Of a DNA stretch of 64,000 nucleotides, positions 1 to 7,860 are shown one piece after another (position 1 is the first letter of the stretch; every line of letters begins with the position of its first letter). The notes under the pieces were generated by a model, which had not been told where the DNA came from, did no database searches, and was given only the letters and a program-made list of their open reading frames with translations. The translations under genes were made by a program, and so were the position numbers. This DNA comes from Acidobacteriota bacterium (GTDB lineage Bacteria > Acidobacteriota > Terriglobia > UBA7540): the NCBI GenBank assembly GCA_902812465.1, contig CADDZE010000005.1, positions 1-64,000 on the forward strand. Direction: 5' to 3'.

Positions 1-250
1 GTGCGACCGAAAAGGCGCCACCCCAGGCGGGCGGCTCGGAAGGGCCGCGTTGCCGCTAACCTCAGTCGCCCTACGGGCTCCTTCGGCTAGCGGCAAAGAA
101 AAACCGAACAGATCATGGGCTATAAAACCGGACATCTTCCCGTGCTAAGAACAGCCGCGGAGCGTTGGCGGATCGGCTGGCTACCACGGCGAGAGCCTCT
201 TCGTTCAGAGCCGCATCCACGCCGAAGAATCCAGCCGGTTGCTAGAGTAT

Positions 251-327
251 TGGCGCGCCTGGAGGGATTCGAACCCCCGACCTTCAGCTTCGAAGGCTGC
301 TGCTCTATCCAGCTGAGCTACAGGCGC
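251..327 (-). tRNA. tRNA-Arg (anticodon TCG)
   Basis: Read on the minus strand this folds as a complete 77-nt cloverleaf with a 7-bp acceptor stem (GCGCCTG/CAGGCGC), D-stem GCTC/GAGC, a 7-nt anticodon loop CTTCGAA with anticodon TCG, a 5-nt variable loop, T-stem with loop TTCGAAT, discriminator G and an encoded CCA end. TCG decodes the arginine codon CGA. The outermost anticodon-stem pair is a G-A mismatch, which is tolerable. Flanking sequence on both sides carries no convincing gene. Confidence 0.95.
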
Positions 328-493
328 GGGAGTTGTTTCAACCCACGATACTACAATCCGCCGCTGCCGGGCGAGGGCAAAACTGAATGCGCCCTTCGCC
401 GGAGAATCCCGGCGTTCGCCAGTCCGCAGTCTGGCTCCCGGTCAGCAACCGTGCGGCCGGGAAGGAAGACTGTCTTAAACTAGTGGGTGCCAT

Positions 494-1740
494 GTGGGGA
501 CTGGAAAGGCTCTTGCTCGGATTCTTCCTACAAACCCCGGGCGAACGCCGCGGAACACCCTTGGAAGACTTGCTTTGGACGGCAGCGTACCCCATCTTGC
601 GGCTGAAACCGCGGTCATGCTGGCGTTGTTGCTCGGCGCGTGCGGTCACGCCGTCGCCCAGGCGGATGACGCGCGGCGCCTCTCCCAGGAGGCGTGGGCG
701 GCACAACAACGCGGGGACGCCGCGCTGGCGGCGCGTGAATACAGAGAGCTGCTCAAGCTTCACCCGGACATGACGGCGGCGCGCGCCCACCTGGGTGGAG
801 TGCTCGTTTCCCTGGGCCGGTTTGACGAGGCCATCGCCCAATACCGCGCCGCGCTGGCACAAAGTCCGGGCAACCGCGATCTGCGGCTGGACCTGGCTCG
901 CGCCTATTAAAGGGCGACGCGGCGAAAGCGGCCCGCGAACTCAAGTCGTTGCACGATGAAGCGCCTGCCGATGTGAAGGTGGCAACCCTTCTCGGAGACT
1001 GCGACCAGCGCCTAGGTCGCGACGACGAGGCCATTAGCCTGGTTCTGCCCCTCGAACGGGCCGAACCCGCCAGCCTCGACGTCGCGTGGGTGCTGGGATC
1101 GGCGTTAGTTCACGCCGGACGTACGCGCAAGGGGCTGGAGCGGATTGAGCGCGTGTTGGAGCAGCGGCCCAGCGCCGAAGCCTACGCCCTGGCGGCGCAC
1201 GCCTACATGAAACTGGCAGACTTCGGTCAGGCACGGCAGAAGGCAGACATGGCCATGCGGCTCGATCCACATTATCCAGGACTCCTTACCCTCCGAGGGG
1301 TGATTTTGGAGTACTCCGGCGATGCCGACGGGGCGATGCGTGCTTACCGGGAGGCGCTGAAGGCCAACCCTAATGACTTTGAGGCTCACTTGCGCCTGGG
1401 GCACCGCCCTTTATGGTCAAAGGCAACTGGACGAGGCGCGGCAGCACCTCCAACGGGCGATTACGCTGCAGCCCGCTTCTCCGATAGCGCGCTACGAGAT
1501 GGCGCGTGTCGACCGGGCCCAGGGGCAACTGTGGCGGCGGCCGTCGAGGCTCTGGAAAGCGTCGTCCACGACGATCCATGGTGGATCGCCCCGCACGTGG
1601 AGCTGGCGGCGCTCTACTAACGCCTGCACCGCGCGGAAGACGGGGCGCGGGAAAAAGCGATCGTCGACTGCCTCACCGCCGAACAGCAGCGGCGTGACAC
1701 GAAGGCGCATATCATGACCCCGCAGGTTCCTTTACGCTGA
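494..1740 (+). pseudogene. Decayed TPR-repeat protein gene
   Basis: Three reading frames joined end to end give one continuous tetratricopeptide-repeat protein of about 400 residues. A possible signal segment (LALLLGACGHAVAQ, around 620-665) precedes several TPR units with the usual W/L-G-Y-A-F-A-P pattern, such as FDEAIAQYRAALAQSPGN and ADGAMRAYREALKANPND. The frame breaks at about 908 (one base missing in TATTA-AAGGG, where YYKGD is expected), at about 1395 (one extra G in a GGGG run before TALYGQ) and at about 1530. A TAA at 1618-1620 replaces what should be a Tyr codon, after which the frame continues to TGA at 1738-1740. The tail overlaps the convergent CRTAC1-like gene by 29 bases. TPR and ASPIC/UnbV genes are often neighbours in Acidobacteriota, so this is probably the former partner. 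The true start is uncertain (ATG 494 or ATG 617). Confidence 0.75.
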
Positions 1741-3565
1741 GCACGCGGTTGGCGGGGACATCCCGAAGCGTTTGAACGATCCCCGAAGGCCAGCGAATCT
1801 CCACCTGTTCGGCCTTCGGTTCCCGACCCAGGCCAAAATGCACCGGCGTGTGGCTGGAGGAGGCGTAGCCCACACTCGTGGTCATGTGGTTAAACTGGAT
1901 GCCCGCTCTGGTCGTCACCTTGATCAGCGCGCCGATACCGTCGCGGTTGCTCTTGGTCCCCTCCAGTGCGATGTCCAGCCAATTCCCCGGTTCGGGGCTG
2001 CGGTTCATCCAAATTTCGGCGCGGCGTCCTATGGCAGTGGCTACCACGTCAATTCTGCCGTCGCCGTCCAGGTCAGCGAAGGCGCAGCCGCGATGCCGCG
2101 CGGGGGGTGCGGCGTGGAGTCCTGTCTCCTCCGTCAAGGCCTGCCATTTGCCGCTGGGGCCGAGGTTGTGGAAAACGGTGTTGTGCTGCTCGATGTCGGT
2201 GCCGGGCTTGGGCAGCGCCTCCACGTGCCCACGCGTGACGAACAGGTCCTTCCAGCCATCGTTGTCAAAGTCGTAGAGGCCGGCGCCGTAGCCCGCCATG
2301 CGGCGGCTTAACTCCCGCATCCCGCTGGGAAATGCCACCTCCTCGAAGGCGCGCCCGCTTTCGTTGCGAAAGACGGGAAAGGTCTGATGGTTGAAGGCTA
2401 CAAACACGATGTCCGGATAGCCATCGTTGTTGAAATCGCGGAAGTCCAGGCCCCTTCCGGAGACGAAGTCGCCATCCTCAGGAAGGGCCACGCTGGCCTG
2501 AAGCGCCACCTCGTCGAACTTCCGGCCGGTGTTATGGAAGAGAAAGTTGTAGTAGGTGTCGTTGGTCACGAAGAGATCGGGACGCCCATCCAGGTCGTAG
2601 TCGGCCATGCCCACGCCCATGCCTTTACCGACTTGGGAGCGAATGCCGCATTCGGCCGAGACGTCCTGGAATGTCCCGTTGCCGCGGTTGAGGAACAACT
2701 GGTTGGGTAGGCCTTTATAAAACCTGGGGCTGCAATAATCGAACGTATCGCCGAAGCCGCAGAGCGGCTTCTTCGCCAAGTCCCATCGCAGGTAGTTGAC
2801 GACAAAGAGGTCCAGCCGCCCGTCGTTATTGACGTCCACCCGCGCGGCGGTGATCGCCCAGAGCGGGCCGTACTCCGGATCGCGAAAGTTGGCGAGCCCA
2901 CCTTTGGCGGTAACGTCGGTGAAAGTACCATCACCGTTGTTATGGTAGAGGGTATTACGGCGGACGGCTGCCACAAAGAGATGGGGATAGCCGTCGTTGT
3001 CGTAATCGCCCACCGCCACTCCGATGTCGTAGCCCATGCCGGTCAGCCCGGCCTCCTCGGTGACGTCGGTGAAGATGCCGTGACCCTCGTTGCGGAATAG
3101 CCGGTTGGAGAATTTGGGCGAGTCCTTCTTCAGCGTAGTGACGTTGGCGCCGTTGGTGAAGAAAATGTCCGGAAGGCCGTCCTTGTTGTAGTCGAAGACG
3201 GCCACGCCGCCACCCATGGTGGCTGGAGCGTGAGGCGCTTTCAGCGTTTCGTCAACCTCCAGGCGGAAGGGCAGGGATTGCAAGGAAAACCGGATGCGGG
3301 GTTGGCTCGAGCCGGGTGAGGATACGCGCCCGAGCGCGCCCGGCAGAAGCCCAAGAAGCGCCAATAATTCACGTCTGGTGAGGGCTGGCGGCGTTGCCTG
3401 ATACCTCCCAGTCTTTGGGATGCACAAGGCATGCGGTGCCATGGCAAAACCAAAAAAACAAGCGCACCGCGATGCTGCCCCTTCTTGCCGCCGGGAGAGA
3501 GCCTCGAGGCGCAGGGGCAAACCCTTCGGCGTCCGTACCCAGTATCGCAAATTCGTCTTGAACAT
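1712..3565 (-). CDS. CRTAC1-like FG-GAP/VCBS repeat protein with ASPIC/UnbV C-terminal domain
   Basis: This is a secreted protein of up to 617 residues, probably a beta-propeller. Its FG-GAP/VCBS units carry calcium-loop motifs DYNKDGLPD, DYDNDGYP, DVNNDGRLD, DYDLDGRPD, DFNNDGYPD, DFDNDGWKD and DLDGDGRID. The last 80 residues (GNWLDIALEGTKSNRDGIGA ... VHFGLGREPKAEQVEIRWPSG) match the ASPIC_UnbV domain. The N-terminus contains a Tat-like segment (TRRELLALLGLLPGALG, residues about 62-78), unusually far from the first Met. An internal ATG at 3442 (MAPHALC) would give a 576-residue protein with a more normal export signal, but neither start has a strong ribosome site. The family is abundant in Acidobacteriota and Planctomycetota; its biochemical role is unknown, with extracellular binding or adhesion often presumed. 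A decayed TPR gene lies convergent downstream. Confidence 0.88.
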   Translation of the reverse strand: MFKTNLRYWVRTPKGLPLRLEALSRRQEGAASRCACFFGFAMAPHALCIPKTGRYQATPPALTRRELLALLGLLPGALGRVSSPGSSQPRIRFSLQSLPFRLEVDETLKAPHAPATMGGGVAVFDYNKDGLPDIFFTNGANVTTLKKDSPKFSNRLFRNEGHGIFTDVTEEAGLTGMGYDIGVAVGDYDNDGYPHLFVAAVRRNTLYHNNGDGTFTDVTAKGGLANFRDPEYGPLWAITAARVDVNNDGRLDLFVVNYLRWDLAKKPLCGFGDTFDYCSPRFYKGLPNQLFLNRGNGTFQDVSAECGIRSQVGKGMGVGMADYDLDGRPDLFVTNDTYYNFLFHNTGRKFDEVALQASVALPEDGDFVSGRGLDFRDFNNDGYPDIVFVAFNHQTFPVFRNESGRAFEEVAFPSGMRELSRRMAGYGAGLYDFDNDGWKDLFVTRGHVEALPKPGTDIEQHNTVFHNLGPSGKWQALTEETGLHAAPPARHRGCAFADLDGDGRIDVVATAIGRRAEIWMNRSPEPGNWLDIALEGTKSNRDGIGALIKVTTRAGIQFNHMTTSVGYASSSHTPVHFGLGREPKAEQVEIRWPSGIVQTLRDVPANRVLSVKEPAGS

Positions 3566-3590
3566 GGAATCTCACCCTGGAGCCTTGTCT

Positions 3591-4075
3591 TCATGGCCGC
3601 AGGCTGGCAGGTTGCCGGGAAGCGCTGAAGCCTGCTGCTTTTCGGGTTCCAGCGAGGCAGGACTGCGCGGCCGTGGTGGCGGACATGCCGCCTCCGGCAG
3701 GCACAAAACTCAAGGTGACGTCATTGATGAGAGCGAACGGAGGATGGGGATGGTTCAGGAAATTGAACGCCGTAAAACGGAACTGCGGGCCTTGGCGTTC
3801 GGTGATCTTGAATTCTCTTGCAGCCCCAAGTCGCTGTCAAAGAATCCCGGTCCATAGATGTTGGGCCACACAACCGGGCCGTTGACCCCGAGCGTCGTGG
3901 GAAGGGCGAAACAATTGAGGTTGAAGTACTGGCCCGGAAGCAGTTCCTTCCCAGCTGCCAGCCATTGGCCAATCCTCGCAGGAGCCGGTTGCCATGCACG
4001 CGGCTGGGAAGGCTGATGACCTAGGAGGCGTTAAAGATGTGCAGGCGGTTGGAGGCTGCCCAGATGGGTGAACAA
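3591..4075 (-). pseudogene. Remnant of TonB-dependent receptor C-terminus
   Basis: Minus-strand translation pieced from several frames reads as the end of a large carboxypeptidase-regulatory-type TonB-dependent receptor. In order it shows SNRLHIFNAS, then TAG in place of Tyr, VISLPSRVHGNRLLRGLANG and WQL, then after a frameshift GQYFNLNCFALPTTLG and NIYGPGFFDSDLGL, then after another frameshift EFKITERQGPQFRFTAFN followed by FLNHP, ending at TGA 3591-3593. The order HIFNAS, GWQL, GPGFFDSDL, RFTAFNFLNHP is the conserved barrel end of this family, which is heavily expanded in Acidobacteriota. About 600-900 N-terminal residues are absent and the sequence between WQL and the final strands is shortened. 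This is a dead fragment, and it fills most of the space between the CRTAC1-like gene and the deiodinase-like gene. Confidence 0.7.
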
Positions 4076-4120
4076 GCGCAAGCCAGCCCTTGCCTATTGT
4101 ACAATGATGGACGTACGTCC

Positions 4121-4819
4121 ATGCGGAAGAGGCTTATCCAGGTGGCTGTGTCAGCAGGCGTTCTATACGGCCTGCTGGTGGCTGGCCTATTCTGGGCGAT
4201 GTACCAGCCTCCGGCGGTGTTTGGCCGTATCATGTCGAAAACGCCGCCGGTCGCCTACTGGGTGCTCCCTTTCCGGCGGCTGTGGTTCGTGGCGCGGCGC
4301 GGGCAGCTCCACAGCGGCGATCTGGCGCCTGACTTCTCCCTGTCGACGCCGGACGGAAGCACCCAGGTCCGGCTCTCTTCCTTCCGCGGGCACAAGCCGG
4401 TGGTACTCATCTTCGGCAGCCACACTTGACCTCCTTTTCGCCGGGAGGTTCCCGAGCTCAACCGCATCTATCGCCGTTACAAGGATCGCGCCGCGTTCTT
4501 TGTGGTCTACATTCAGGAGGCCCATCCAGCCGACGGATGGCAGATGCCCGAGAACCTGAAAGAGGGGATTTTGATTACTAGCCCGCGCAGCCTTCTGCAG
4601 CGCGAGAAGGTGGCCGGCGCTTGCGTGCGAAAGCTCGGGCTGGAGATCCCGGCGCTGGTGGACGATTTTGCCGACTCAACCGAGATCGCGTACACGGCTT
4701 GGCCTGACCGCCTCTACGTCATCGATCGTGACGGCCACGTTGCCTTTAAGAGTGATCCCGGCCCCTTCGGGTTTAAGCCCGCCCTGATGGAGAAAGCACT
4801 GGCACGCGTGACGATGTAA
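4121..4819 (+). CDS. Deiodinase-like membrane-anchored selenoprotein (TGA at 4427-4429 read as Sec)
   Basis: Reading TGA 4427-4429 as selenocysteine gives one 232-residue protein. Residues 4-27 (RLIQVAVSAGVLYGLLVAGL and following) form one membrane anchor, then a linker, then from about residue 66 a thioredoxin fold. The active site reads GSHTUPPFR (99-107, Sec103), the same layout as animal iodothyronine deiodinases (GSCTUPPF). Further hallmarks follow in the same frame: VYIQEAHPADGW (129-140, with the conserved Glu and His), VDDFADSTEIAYTAWPDRLY and DGHVAFKSDPGPFGF. Conservation on both sides of the TGA without any frame change argues against a simple nonsense mutation. Bacterial deiodinase-like proteins are known mainly from sequence; the substrate is not predictable, and a thiol/selenol redox or dehalogenation role is inferred. 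ATG 4121 is preferred because the membrane anchor follows at once. An extended -10-like TGTACAAT lies at 4097-4104. The gene stands alone, downstream of a TonB-receptor remnant. Confidence 0.82.
4430..4454 (+). promoter_or_regulatory. Candidate bacterial SECIS element of the deiodinase-like gene
   Basis: Directly after the in-frame TGA the mRNA can form a hairpin with stem CGGGA (4442-4446) and UCCCG (4450-4454) enclosing the loop GGU (4447-4449). The stem starts 12 nt after the UGA. In the well-studied E. coli fdhF element the SelB-binding mini-hairpin starts 11 nt after UGA and carries GGU in its loop, so position and loop content both agree. An alternative helix CCUCC/GGAGG (4430-4434 with 4444-4448) competes with it. 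The match was read by eye; no folding energy was computed. Confidence 0.7.
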
Positions 4820-4906
4820 GGCGGGGAATGGCTGGCCTTCCCAAAACCAGCTTGGCCGATTCTCGGCCGCCGGCTCGGAAGCGGGCTGTTCTCTAACCCG
4901 TCTGAT

Positions 4907-6034
4907 CTAACCTGCCAGAACCTTCCTGGCGGGCTCGCCGAACGTCTCCCGCGATTCGCGTCCCAGCTCGCGCACGGCGAGAAACTGGGTGAGCCGGGGA
5001 ACCGCAGGTGCGACGAAGCGGATGCCAAAAGCCTGCAATAGGACCTGGGCTGGCATGCTCACCACACTCAGCAGGATCAGGATGACTCCCGTCAGCACCA
5101 TCAGGGCCAGCAACGCCACAACCATCGTTAACGGATTCCACGTCCACCCGACGCCCAGCAGGCGCAACCCGAGGACGACCACCACACCGGTAATGACTGC
5201 GCCGGAGAAGAGGAAGACCAGGATCGGGAAGAGCACGAGCAGCACCAGGGCACCTGCTACCACCGAGACGACAAGGCGCAATAGCACATAGAGCAGGAAA
5301 GCTCCCGCCCGCTCGCGCGCCAAGGCGGCCAGCTGGCGCCAGGCTTTGGACAAGGGCAACTGTTCGGCATACATCAGGGGTACCGCCAAATCGTCGGTGA
5401 GCGCAACCAGGATGGCAAGCGCAGCGCCGGCGCCGACGTCAGCGACAAGGATGGCCACCAGCTCGGCCCAGAAGGTGACAGACCGGACTCCACCAGCGGC
5501 CAGCGCGCGGAGGTGGGGAAATGCTGTGACAGCGCCGGCCGTAAGCGCCAAGCCTACTCCCATCAGCGCGGCCAGAAGCCACCTAAAATACGAACGGCCC
5601 ATGGGCCGAACCTCTTTCCACGCACGGGCCAAGGTGACCTTCCCGTGAAGGATGGAATCGACCAAGACGAAGCGGAGCATGGCGCGCATGTAGAGCAAGC
5701 CCACCGCGGCTCCCAGGAATGCCGTTCCCCCCACGACGATTAGCCAAAGATGATCCGATAGATACTGCCTCCAGCGGGCCATTGCTTCCTGGAAGCCGAG
5801 GTCGCCAGGAAGTGAGCCGAGGCTCCAGTTAAAGGCCGCCGACGAAGTGCCACCCCCCAGAAAGAGGCAGATGAAGCTGAGCCCCAGCCAAAGCCTCACG
5901 TCAAGAGGTCGGAAAAGTAGGATCAGAGTGTCGTTCAGCGCCTTCGAGAGAGCGCGGACGGGAGCAAAGTCAGGGTAGCCGCCGGTGGTGGGCGGGTGCA
6001 CATCCCTGGCGGGACTCGCCTCCGCGTTCAGCAT
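4907..6034 (-). CDS. Polytopic membrane protein of unknown function
   Basis: A 375-residue protein with a soluble N-terminus of about 50 residues (TLILLFRPLDVRLWLGLSFI near the first membrane segment) and roughly six to seven hydrophobic segments, including WLIVVGGTAFLGAAVGLLYM, FLLYVLLRLVVSVVAGALVL and MVVALLALMVLTGVILILLS. It resembles the DUF4013/DUF7544-type membrane proteins of unknown function; no catalytic motif is visible. Its start overlaps the end of the histidine kinase gene by 7 bases, so the two are translationally coupled and it is the third gene of the NtrC/kinase operon. It may be an accessory or output of that signalling system, but this is only inferred from position. Confidence 0.75.
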   Translation of the reverse strand: MLNAEASPARDVHPPTTGGYPDFAPVRALSKALNDTLILLFRPLDVRLWLGLSFICLFLGGGTSSAAFNWSLGSLPGDLGFQEAMARWRQYLSDHLWLIVVGGTAFLGAAVGLLYMRAMLRFVLVDSILHGKVTLARAWKEVRPMGRSYFRWLLAALMGVGLALTAGAVTAFPHLRALAAGGVRSVTFWAELVAILVADVGAGAALAILVALTDDLAVPLMYAEQLPLSKAWRQLAALARERAGAFLLYVLLRLVVSVVAGALVLLVLFPILVFLFSGAVITGVVVVLGLRLLGVGWTWNPLTMVVALLALMVLTGVILILLSVVSMPAQVLLQAFGIRFVAPAVPRLTQFLAVRELGRESRETFGEPARKVLAG

Positions 6035-7860
6035 GGCAGGACCACGCGGAAGGTAGTGCCGCGATTGACTTCGCTGGAGAAATCGATGGAGCCATTGTGG
6101 AGCTGGATAATGCGGTAGGCCATGGCCAGGCCGACCCCGGTTCCATTGGGTTTGGTGGTGTAAAACAGCGAGAAGATTTTGTCACGTGCTTCGGGAGGGA
6201 TGCCCACGCCTTGGTCCGCGATCTCCAGTTGCAGGCCGTGCGGAACTAAGTGAGGCCGCACCGTCAGTTTGCCTCCTGCCGGCATCGCCTGGCACCCATT
6301 CAACACCAGGTTGAGCAGGGCCTGTTTGATGAGGTCCCGGTCCACCCGGAGAGGGGGAAGCGTGCCGTTGCGCTCGAAGACCAGGCGAACGTTTCGCTGC
6401 CGGGCGTGAGGTTCCGCCAGCGTGAAGACCTCGGAAATCAGCGACTCGACGTCCGTCTCCGTCGGACGCACTTCGACCGGCCGGGTGAAGTCCAGGAAGG
6501 TTCTCACGACGCGGTCGAGGCGCCGGATCTCGCTGGAAAGGACATCGAGCTGAGGTTTCACGGCTTCGGCTTGCGCTCCGAGCTTGGCCTTGATGATTTC
6601 GACCTGCAGCACCATGGCATTCAGCGGATTCTTCACTTCGTGGGCGACGCCCGAGGTGAGCCGGCCCAGGGCGGTCAGCCGGGCGGCGAGGTCCAGCTGG
6701 CTCTCTAGCTGGGCGCGCGTGCTGGCATCCCGCAGCGTCACCAGCGCCGCTACAGTTTGCTCACCTTCCAGCACGAACTGGACGCTTACCGACACGCGGG
6801 GCGTGGCAGAACGGGGCAGATTGACTACCCGATCCGCGATGGAGCGCCGCGTCTGAAAGGCCTGGCGTAGCAGTGACTGCAACTCGTCATCGCCCGTAAA
6901 CAGTTCTGCCGCCGGGCGGTAGACGATCTCCTCGGGCGAGCGACCGAGGAAGTGAGACACGGCTGGGGTGGCGAGCACGAGGCGTTCCTGGCTGTCGAAC
7001 AAGAGCAGGCCGTCGGCCAGTTTGGAGAAGAGCTGGTCCAAATTCTCCTTCAAGGCATCGAAAGCCGCCTTCTCGCCCCGAATACGCTCGCCGAGCAAGC
7101 TTAGCCGCGAAGAGAGAACCCCCCATTCGTCGCTGCGGTCGAGGCCCGGCGACCGCGCGTACTCGCCGCGGCTCAGCCGTTCCACTTCGAGCGAGATTGT
7201 TTCCAGAGGGCGAAGCAAGCGGAAGGAGAGCAAGCCTGCGCTCAGCGTGGCCAGCAGAATAACTACCACGCTCACCAGGATCGGACGGGCGACGACATGG
7301 CGGACCTCTTCGGCCAGGAACACGGTTGAGACACCCACCCGGATCTCGCCCAGCGGCTGATCCAGCACGCGCAGGGGGATGGCGAATTCGTATTTGCGCG
7401 GCGGGCCAAAGATGACCTGCAGTTGCCGGAAAAGGCTGGCCGATTGCAGGCTGGAGAAGTCGGGCACAGCTTCCATGAGCTCACCGATGCGGCTCGGGTC
7501 ATCGTGCACGACAATATGGGCTTGGGTGTCAGTGATGGTTACGTAGTTGACGTCGCGGGAGTAGCCGACAATGGATTCGAGCAGAAAGGCCAGACTCTGG
7601 TCGCTGGCCATCTTACCCTTCACAAAGCTCGAAACACTGTTGAAGTCCCGCGGATCGGTTCCCGGGGGCAGATGGGCCCCCATCAGCACACTGCGCGCCT
7701 GGTTGTACACCTCGTTGGCGAAGTACTCGCCGCGACTTTGTACTCCCGAGAGCACCTGCCGGATCAAGCTGGAGATATACAGCACCGAGGTGGCCAGCAC
7801 CACCAGCAGCACGAGGAGGGAGATCAGCGCCGTAAGCTTAGTTTTGAGGCTGACTCTCAT
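6028..7860 (-). CDS. Membrane sensor histidine kinase (NtrB/AtoS type) with HAMP and PAS domains
   Basis: A 610-residue sensor kinase with, in order, TM1 (about 8-32), a periplasmic Cache-like sensor region (about 35-180), TM2 (about 185-210), a HAMP linker, a PAS domain (about 265-375), HisKA with phospho-accepting His in HEVKNPLNAM, and HATPase_c with N-box NLVLNGCQAMPAGGKL, G1 box ADQGVGIPP and G2 box GTGVGLAM. The HExKNPL form of the H-box is typical of kinases that pair with sigma-54 activators. Its first 23 bases overlap the end of the NtrC-type regulator gene on the same strand, so the pair is a cognate two-component system. The stimulus is unknown; the sensor region faces the periplasm. 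Confidence 0.93.
   Translation of the reverse strand: MRVSLKTKLTALISLLVLLVVLATSVLYISSLIRQVLSGVQSRGEYFANEVYNQARSVLMGAHLPPGTDPRDFNSVSSFVKGKMASDQSLAFLLESIVGYSRDVNYVTITDTQAHIVVHDDPSRIGELMEAVPDFSSLQSASLFRQLQVIFGPPRKYEFAIPLRVLDQPLGEIRVGVSTVFLAEEVRHVVARPILVSVVVILLATLSAGLLSFRLLRPLETISLEVERLSRGEYARSPGLDRSDEWGVLSSRLSLLGERIRGEKAAFDALKENLDQLFSKLADGLLLFDSQERLVLATPAVSHFLGRSPEEIVYRPAAELFTGDDELQSLLRQAFQTRRSIADRVVNLPRSATPRVSVSVQFVLEGEQTVAALVTLRDASTRAQLESQLDLAARLTALGRLTSGVAHEVKNPLNAMVLQVEIIKAKLGAQAEAVKPQLDVLSSEIRRLDRVVRTFLDFTRPVEVRPTETDVESLISEVFTLAEPHARQRNVRLVFERNGTLPPLRVDRDLIKQALLNLVLNGCQAMPAGGKLTVRPHLVPHGLQLEIADQGVGIPPEARDKIFSLFYTTKPNGTGVGLAMAYRIIQLHNGSIDFSSEVNRGTTFRVVLPC

Noticed and set aside
115-483. 122-codon frame covering the tRNA-Arg
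   Set aside because: It crosses the tRNA on the opposite strand, is rich in Arg and Pro and matches nothing known.
4427-4429. TGA as a plain nonsense mutation in the deiodinase-like gene
   Set aside because: The codon sits exactly at the known Sec position, the frame and conserved motifs continue unchanged, and a SECIS-like hairpin follows.
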